A stretch of 64,000 nt of DNA from Serinus canaria (Eukaryota; Chordata; Aves; Passeriformes; Fringillidae), in assembly GCF_022539315.1 (NCBI RefSeq), contig NC_066313.1, positions 33,703,059 to 33,767,058 of the forward strand. Direction: 5' to 3'. The notes under the pieces are model-generated. The model did no database searches. It was given only the letters and a program-made list of their open reading frames with translations, and was not told the origin of the DNA. Positions 59,020-64,000 of the stretch are shown one piece after another. A program made the position numbers and the translations under genes. Each line of letters begins with the position of its first letter. Position 1 is the stretch's first letter.

Positions 59020-59950
59020 GGTCTGAGGATGAGCAAAGAATGGTGTTGTCTACCTTGGCTTCATCAAGACTTACGACACAGTCACAGCATCCTTCTTTTC
59101 AGGCCGGGCTCTTAAGGTCTGACTTGGTGGATTACTGTCTGAGCTGAATAACCAGCTGGGCTGGTTCCAAGAGTCTTAGGGAAGTGTTGGTTTGTACTCA
59201 TCCTGGAAGCTGGTTACAAGTGAATGTAGCCCCATTTTTGTCCTGGGATGCATCATTTTTAACATCTCTATCAGTGACCTGGAAGAGAAGGCAGAATTTA
59301 CCCCACCGGCTTTGCAGGTGCACTAAGCTAGGGGAGGATGAGGGGAAGAGCAGATGGCATGCTTGGGAACAGGAGCTGTCATTCAGAAAGTCCTGGAAAG
59401 GTTGGAGACATGGGTCTACAGGTACCCTATGAAATTGAACAAAGATTTAAAGTCCTGCCCCATGGAGGGCAGAACTCATTGCAGAGGTGCAGGCTGGACA
59501 TGACTGACTGGGGAACAACAAGAACCCAAATGTAAGTTAGTGATGTGCCCTGGCAGCAATGAAAACAAACAAGGTTTTGTACTCTACTAACAGGACTATA
59601 GCTAGAAGATACTGGAGGGAAAGGGGTTATTATTCCTTTCTACCAATCACTTGTTAGACCACACATGGAATATTGTGATGTGACCAGTTTTTGGGGCTAC
59701 AGTAAAAGAAAAAGAGTGATGAACTTGGGCAAGTCAGTGGGAGGACTGCCAAAATCATCAGGGGCATGGAGCACATGTTGTGTGACGGAAGGCAAGTGAA
59801 AACAGCTTTGATCAGCCCAGAGAAGAGTAGTTTTTGGGGGCACCTGATAGTACCCTTTCCATATCTGTGAGGAGGTTGTCAGGAAGACAGAGCCAGACAA
59901 TGATTCATGATGGGAGGGCAAGAGACACTGGACATCAGATGAAAAAAGAG
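59020..59950 (+). mobile_element. CR1 LINE fragment covering part of the reverse-transcriptase region
   Basis: The longest LINE piece here. It opens with the CR1 polymerase block GTTGTCTACCTTGGCTTCAT (ancestral 'VYLDFSKAFD' region), then TCATTTTTAACATCTCTATC and AGTGACCTGGAAGAGAAG ('LFNIFINDLE'-like). A 'KFADDTKLG'-derived CACTAAGCTAGGGGAGGATG and TATGAAATTGAACAAAGATT ('MKFNKDKCK'-like) follow. Frameshifts and stops break it throughout, so it encodes nothing. The usual 3' tail is not recognisable at its right end; that end is uncertain. Confidence 0.85.
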
Positions 59951-61391
59951 AGGGATGGTCTTTTAAGAGTGGTCTGGTAGAACATCATTCACATAACGTA
60001 AATTTTTGGGTTAGGGTACCCTGATGTTTGGTACTTTCTTTTACTTGGGTATGGGATTCTCTTAGTATTGTAAATCAATATTTCAGTCCAAACAAAGTGT
60101 TGCTTATAATATTATAATACCCAAGAGGCAGCACTGGAACATGCAACTTCCTTTCTTTTTTCAAAAAACAACAAACAAAAGGAAAAGCAGTGACTTCAAG
60201 AAAAAAATGTTTTTCTATGAGTTTTGAGAATTTGGGCAACCAAATGTCAAATTGGTTTTGTTTCTGGAACAGGATAATTTAAAATTTTTACTTTACCAGG
60301 CTGGATACTCTGTGCAAAATTGACAACATGCTCACAACATTAACTTCACTCTGCCATATGCATTCGATTTCAACCTATTGATTGGTTTCTGATCAGCACT
60401 CAGATTTATTTTCCAACAGTATAGAAATAAATTCTCAGTACACAGCTGGAACTTCTGGTGACCTTTTGGTGTTATTTTTGTGGCAGAGATCTGACTGTGT
60501 GAAGTACTCAGCACTTTGGCCCTAGTTCAGCAAAGCATGTAAGTATCTGTTTGACTTCAGCCTCAGACTCATGTGCTTTTCTAGATCAGGTCCAAATGTG
60601 CTGAAAATCCACCCCAAAGGTATGCTTTACTCAGCAAAAAAACCCCAATGCAGCCTTTTCAGTGGCCCTCTTCACTCCTATTTTTGAAGTAATTTTTTAA
60701 TAAAAAAGTTAACAAATAAAATGCTCCATCCCTCTGCACCTATATGGCAAAGGCATTATGTGAATCTTTCTCTCTATGGACTTACTCAAAGTCCTGTGCT
60801 CTGAGATGGAGAGGCTAATAAAGGGATAGTGACAGTGATGTTACTGGGGTGGGACACTGAACATTTGCAGCAGTGTCTCATCCCAAGGAGTAACATAATT
60901 TTGTGTGCTGCAAGCAGCTATTTAATTTTTAGTTCAGGCTTTTATGATATACTTGAGCTTTGTGATTTTGTAAGAAAAAACTGCAAGAGATCTTTTTGAT
61001 CAGCTTGGTTCACAACTTCATTAAAAGACAAGTTTCTAGTAGATTTCCTCCTCCACATATATCTAAGTATACAAATTAAAACTGTCACCTGTAACCTGTG
61101 TGGATAAACACCTCACTTCTGTGCAAAGCAGATGTATTTTGTGGAATTGCAAAGAGCAGGAGTACAAATGCTTCCTGAAAGCACACAGCCGTCCCTGCAG
61201 CACTTGAACAAGGCAAACTCACTCCGGAGCCAGGAGAATGATGCACCGGCTGCTGTTCATTCCTCTCTTTACAGCTGAACACCACTAGATGTCCTCTGCT
61301 GCCAGCCCTGCAGTGACAGCCCCAGCTGGGGTGCTGCTACAGAGCCTCTCCATGCAGTTATCCCCCTTGCACAGAAAATTACGTCATTACT
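59951..61391. other. Intergenic, nothing recognised
   Basis: AT-rich unique sequence. A single GGTTAGGGTACC near 60010 is not a telomere repeat. Confidence 0.5.
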
Positions 61392-61742
61392 GCCTGGAGA
61401 AGATTCCAGGGAGACTTTATTATGGCCTTCCAGTTCTTCCAGGGCATGTACAGGAAAGATGGGGACAGATGATTTAGCAGCCCCTGATGCAAGAGGACAA
61501 GGAATAATGGTTTTAAGCTGAAAGACAGTGGGTTGATCTAGATACACAGAAGAATATTTTTATATTGAGGGTGGTGCCCAGATTGGTGGTGGATGCTCCA
61601 TCCCTGGAAACATTCAAGGTCAGATTGGTCAAGCCTCTGAGTAACCTGATCTAGCTGAAGATGTGCCTGCTCATGGCAAAGGGGTTTGACTAGATGGCCT
61701 TAGGAGGTCTCTGCCAACCCAAAGTATTCCATGATTCTGTGA
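61392..61742 (+). mobile_element. CR1 LINE fragment, about 350 bp with tail
   Basis: Contains GCCTGGAGAAGATTCCAGGG, CTTATTATGGCCTTCCAG, GGTTTTAAGCTGAAAGACAG, CTCCATCCCTGGAAACATTC and GGTTTGACTAGATGGCCTTA. It ends with ATTCCATGATTCTGTGACC, a clear CR1 end. Diverged but recognisable throughout. Confidence 0.94.
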
Positions 61743-61997
61743 CCACTTTTGCTTTGCTGACAAAAGCTATGTGACAAGTTCTAGAAAAGCTGTGATTGCG
61801 GTATGTCCTGAGCACCTGTGCAGAGATATTGGAGGTTTTCAACTTTTCTTCCATTCCTTCTACTTCACCTTCCTGCTCTCCATTGTCTCTCTGGGGACAA
61901 GAGAAATTAGTGGATGAAAGTTCTGATATTTGGCTCTACACCAGCAAAGGATTGGTCAAGCTCAAATCCTTGAAGTCTTCATTCTCCCTGAACATCA
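61743..61997. other. Intergenic gap between two oppositely oriented CR1 copies
   Basis: 255 bases of unique sequence. The frame 61796-62008 is unsupported. Confidence 0.5.
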
Positions 61998-62225
61998 CAA
62001 AATCATAGAATGGCCTATGTTGGAAAGTATCTTAAAGATCATCTAGTTCTAAACCTCCTGCCATGGGCAGGGTCAGTTTTCCACTGGACCAGGCTGCTCA
62101 AAGCCCCATCCAACCTGGACTTCCACAATTCCAGGTATTGGGCATCCACAACCTCTCTGGGCAACCTGTGCCAGTGCCTCACCACCCCCAGAGTAAAGAA
62201 TTTTTCCTAATAATAAATCTGATCT
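61998..62225 (-). mobile_element. CR1 LINE 3'-end fragment
   Basis: Begins CACAAAATCATAGAATGG, then GATCATCTAGTTCTAAACCT, CCTGCCATGGGCAGGG, CACTGGACCAGGCTGCTCA, CCCCATCCAACCTGGACTTC and CTCTCTGGGCAACCTGTGCC. With the + copy ending at 61742 it forms a tail-to-tail pair 255 bases apart. Transcription across both could give a partly double-stranded RNA. Confidence 0.95.
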
Positions 62226-64000
62226 TTCCATGCTGACTGTCATGTCTTGTCTTTATACTTGCAAAGCTGTTTGGTGTCTTTTGCAAGCTGGAACTTAGAC
62301 CAGAGCTAGACCAAGCCTGCCAAGGGGTTTAAATGGCCTTGTCATTACATGAGCTCACAGTCTGTACAGTAATGAAATTCATCCATGTGAATTTATAATA
62401 GCAACTTCGTATATAGTGAATAGGAGGGGACAGACACATGGTCTGAACAGCTCCTAAGTACATCTTAACAGAGGACAAGAGAGGATAAGAGAGTTGTTTG
62501 TGCCCAGCCAGAATGTGTTTATAGAGAATTATCTTTTTTTCTTATTTACCACTACAAAACCTTATCTGCTCAAGTGCATTGGAGACACAAATATTGCCAA
62601 GTACAGATGAAATCTTAGCTAAAAACTGATCTGAGCACACTAGCCTGAATGATAAATAAATTGCATTTAGATTCTTTCACCACATGCCTAAAAAAGTGAG
62701 CTAGGAAAGAAGTTTCCTTATAGTTTGTCTGAACTGCCACTGACATTCCCTTTTTCCCTAATCAGCGATTGCATGTTAGATAAAGCTTGTCACTTTGCCA
62801 ACCCACTTAGAAAGGTCTTGGACAGGAAATGGAGCCAGTGAGGGACAGAAGTTCATGAGAAAGAGTTTCCAACATTTTTCCATCTGACAGGAAACTACAG
62901 CTACCACAAAGGGTTTCTTGACGTATTCGCTCCAAAATGTGGGTCAATAGTCAGACATGCAGCTCATGACTCAGGCATGAAAAATGTAAAACATCTGGCT
63001 CAAATCTATGCTATGAACAGAGAGATTCATGACTTTAAGCTAAAGGCTCGTTGGATCCAATTTTAAAGACGATTAATTTTATTTGAAAAACAACTGTGTA
63101 AGAACATTCTGCAATATTCCAGTTGTTAGGACTGAACCAGTGAAATTACTTCTTTTCATCAACAGCAAATGGAGTAATTGTAGAACATAGCACTATTCTG
63201 AATGATCCAAAAATGTAAAATGGTCTTAATTTTTGCAATTTTTAAGTCTGAAATGTTGATTGTGCAGACAAATTGGTAATATCCAAACTAGACCTCAGAA
63301 GATAATCACAGAAATCCTTAGAGATGGATACAGATCTGGCACAATAAAATCACATCCATCTTACTGATACTTGGCTTGTTCATAGCATAGCAAGGCATGC
63401 TCACATCTGCATGCATGAGTCTGCGCAGACACGTCCATAAATTCCAGCTTCAGGCCTAATTCCCTCACTTGCCATCAAGGGTGATGCAGGAACATGTTGC
63501 TGCCACCATTCCTCACCATCACTCAGACACCAACAAAGGAATGCAATGGAGCAACTTTATTGGCTCCCTGTGTTCAAGGCTGATTCACAGCCACAGAGCT
63601 GTGATTCTGAGGCATCTGGAGGAAAAGCTGGAAACAGTGCCTATAAAATCTGACTGCTGGTGGTCAGTCTCTATCTCCATTTCTTTTTGTGGCCATGCAG
63701 AATTGGAAGAGATGTCTGTAGTGGGGACTGGGATGGTGGTGCATAATTATGTATTCTTCTATGCATAATCAAACAGCTTTTTAATAATCAATTCTCAATT
63801 ACTGGAAGAAGCATTCATGAAGTGTCTCCAGGTAATGAATTTTAGGCATCCTGTGAACCTATTTTTATATGGCACAATTTTGTTTGGAAGTCCAAGATCT
63901 TTAGCATATCACTTCAAATCCATTTCCCATTGTTTCTGCTTCTCAATAAACCCCTTTTCAAGGGGACCTCTTCCATGGCTTTTCAAGTCCTGGAGTTAGT
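62226..64000. other. Intergenic to window end, nothing recognised
   Basis: AT-rich unique sequence. Frames at 63469-63768 and 63817-63999 show no family features. No sign of an FZD4 or TMEM135 exon before the window edge. Confidence 0.45.

Noticed and set aside
60001..60030. Interstitial telomere repeat (GGTTAGGG)
   Set aside because: Only a single TTAGGG unit, expected by chance.
62226..64000. FZD4 or TMEM135 exon at the right edge, expected from vertebrate gene order
   Set aside because: No frizzled cysteine-rich or seven-helix sequence and no convincing exon is visible.
1..64000. tRNA, rRNA or snRNA genes
   Set aside because: Scanning by eye found no cloverleaf with matching A and B boxes and no recognisable snRNA core; a covariance-model search would be needed to exclude small RNAs fully.

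Overview
The window looks like a piece of a bird chromosome. It is a gene-poor vertebrate-style region with one recognisable protein gene, a CpG-island promoter at its left edge, and many fragments of CR1 LINEs. The CR1 copies carry the ATTCTATGATTCTGTGA-like 3' tails typical of avian and other sauropsid genomes. No bacterial, viral or organellar organisation is present. An 80-base fragment resembling an avian ERV LTR fits the same source. A bird is well supported; the order of bird cannot be decided from the sequence alone.

Layout. Bases 1 to about 480 are a CpG island that probably holds the promoter and non-coding first exon of PRSS23. A roughly 4.9 kb intron follows. The whole PRSS23 coding sequence (372 aa, secreted serine protease 23) lies in one exon on the + strand at 4995-6113. 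A likely 3'UTR runs to about 8.15 kb and contains several AATAAA signals. From 8.2 kb to the end I find no convincing protein-coding or RNA gene. Open reading frames there are short, low-complexity, or lie inside repeats.

The gene-free 56 kb contains twelve clear CR1 fragments on both strands, one or two much older CR1/L3-like fragments, one LTR fragment, poly-T tracts, and two polypyrimidine hexanucleotide microsatellites: (CCCCTT)n near 32.4 kb and (CCCTTT)n near 47.95 kb.

The most striking structure is at 55.46-57.08 kb. A purine-only block carrying a GTGGCGGAA minisatellite is followed by about 0.8 kb of imperfect (CCTT)n and about 0.23 kb of (CCCT)n. Next comes a GC- and CpG-rich patch, then a (GT)n/(GTCT)n tract. 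A second CpG-rich patch lies at about 58.03-58.27 kb.

In known vertebrate genomes PRSS23 sits next to ME3 on one side and FZD4/TMEM135 on the other (established knowledge). None of these coding sequences is visible here, so the long right flank is best read as the PRSS23-FZD4 intergenic interval, or the avian equivalent. I did not find a convincing new biological system. The best leads are the composite purine/pyrimidine tract with its adjoining CpG islands, and the old repeat fragments that may have been retained for a reason.
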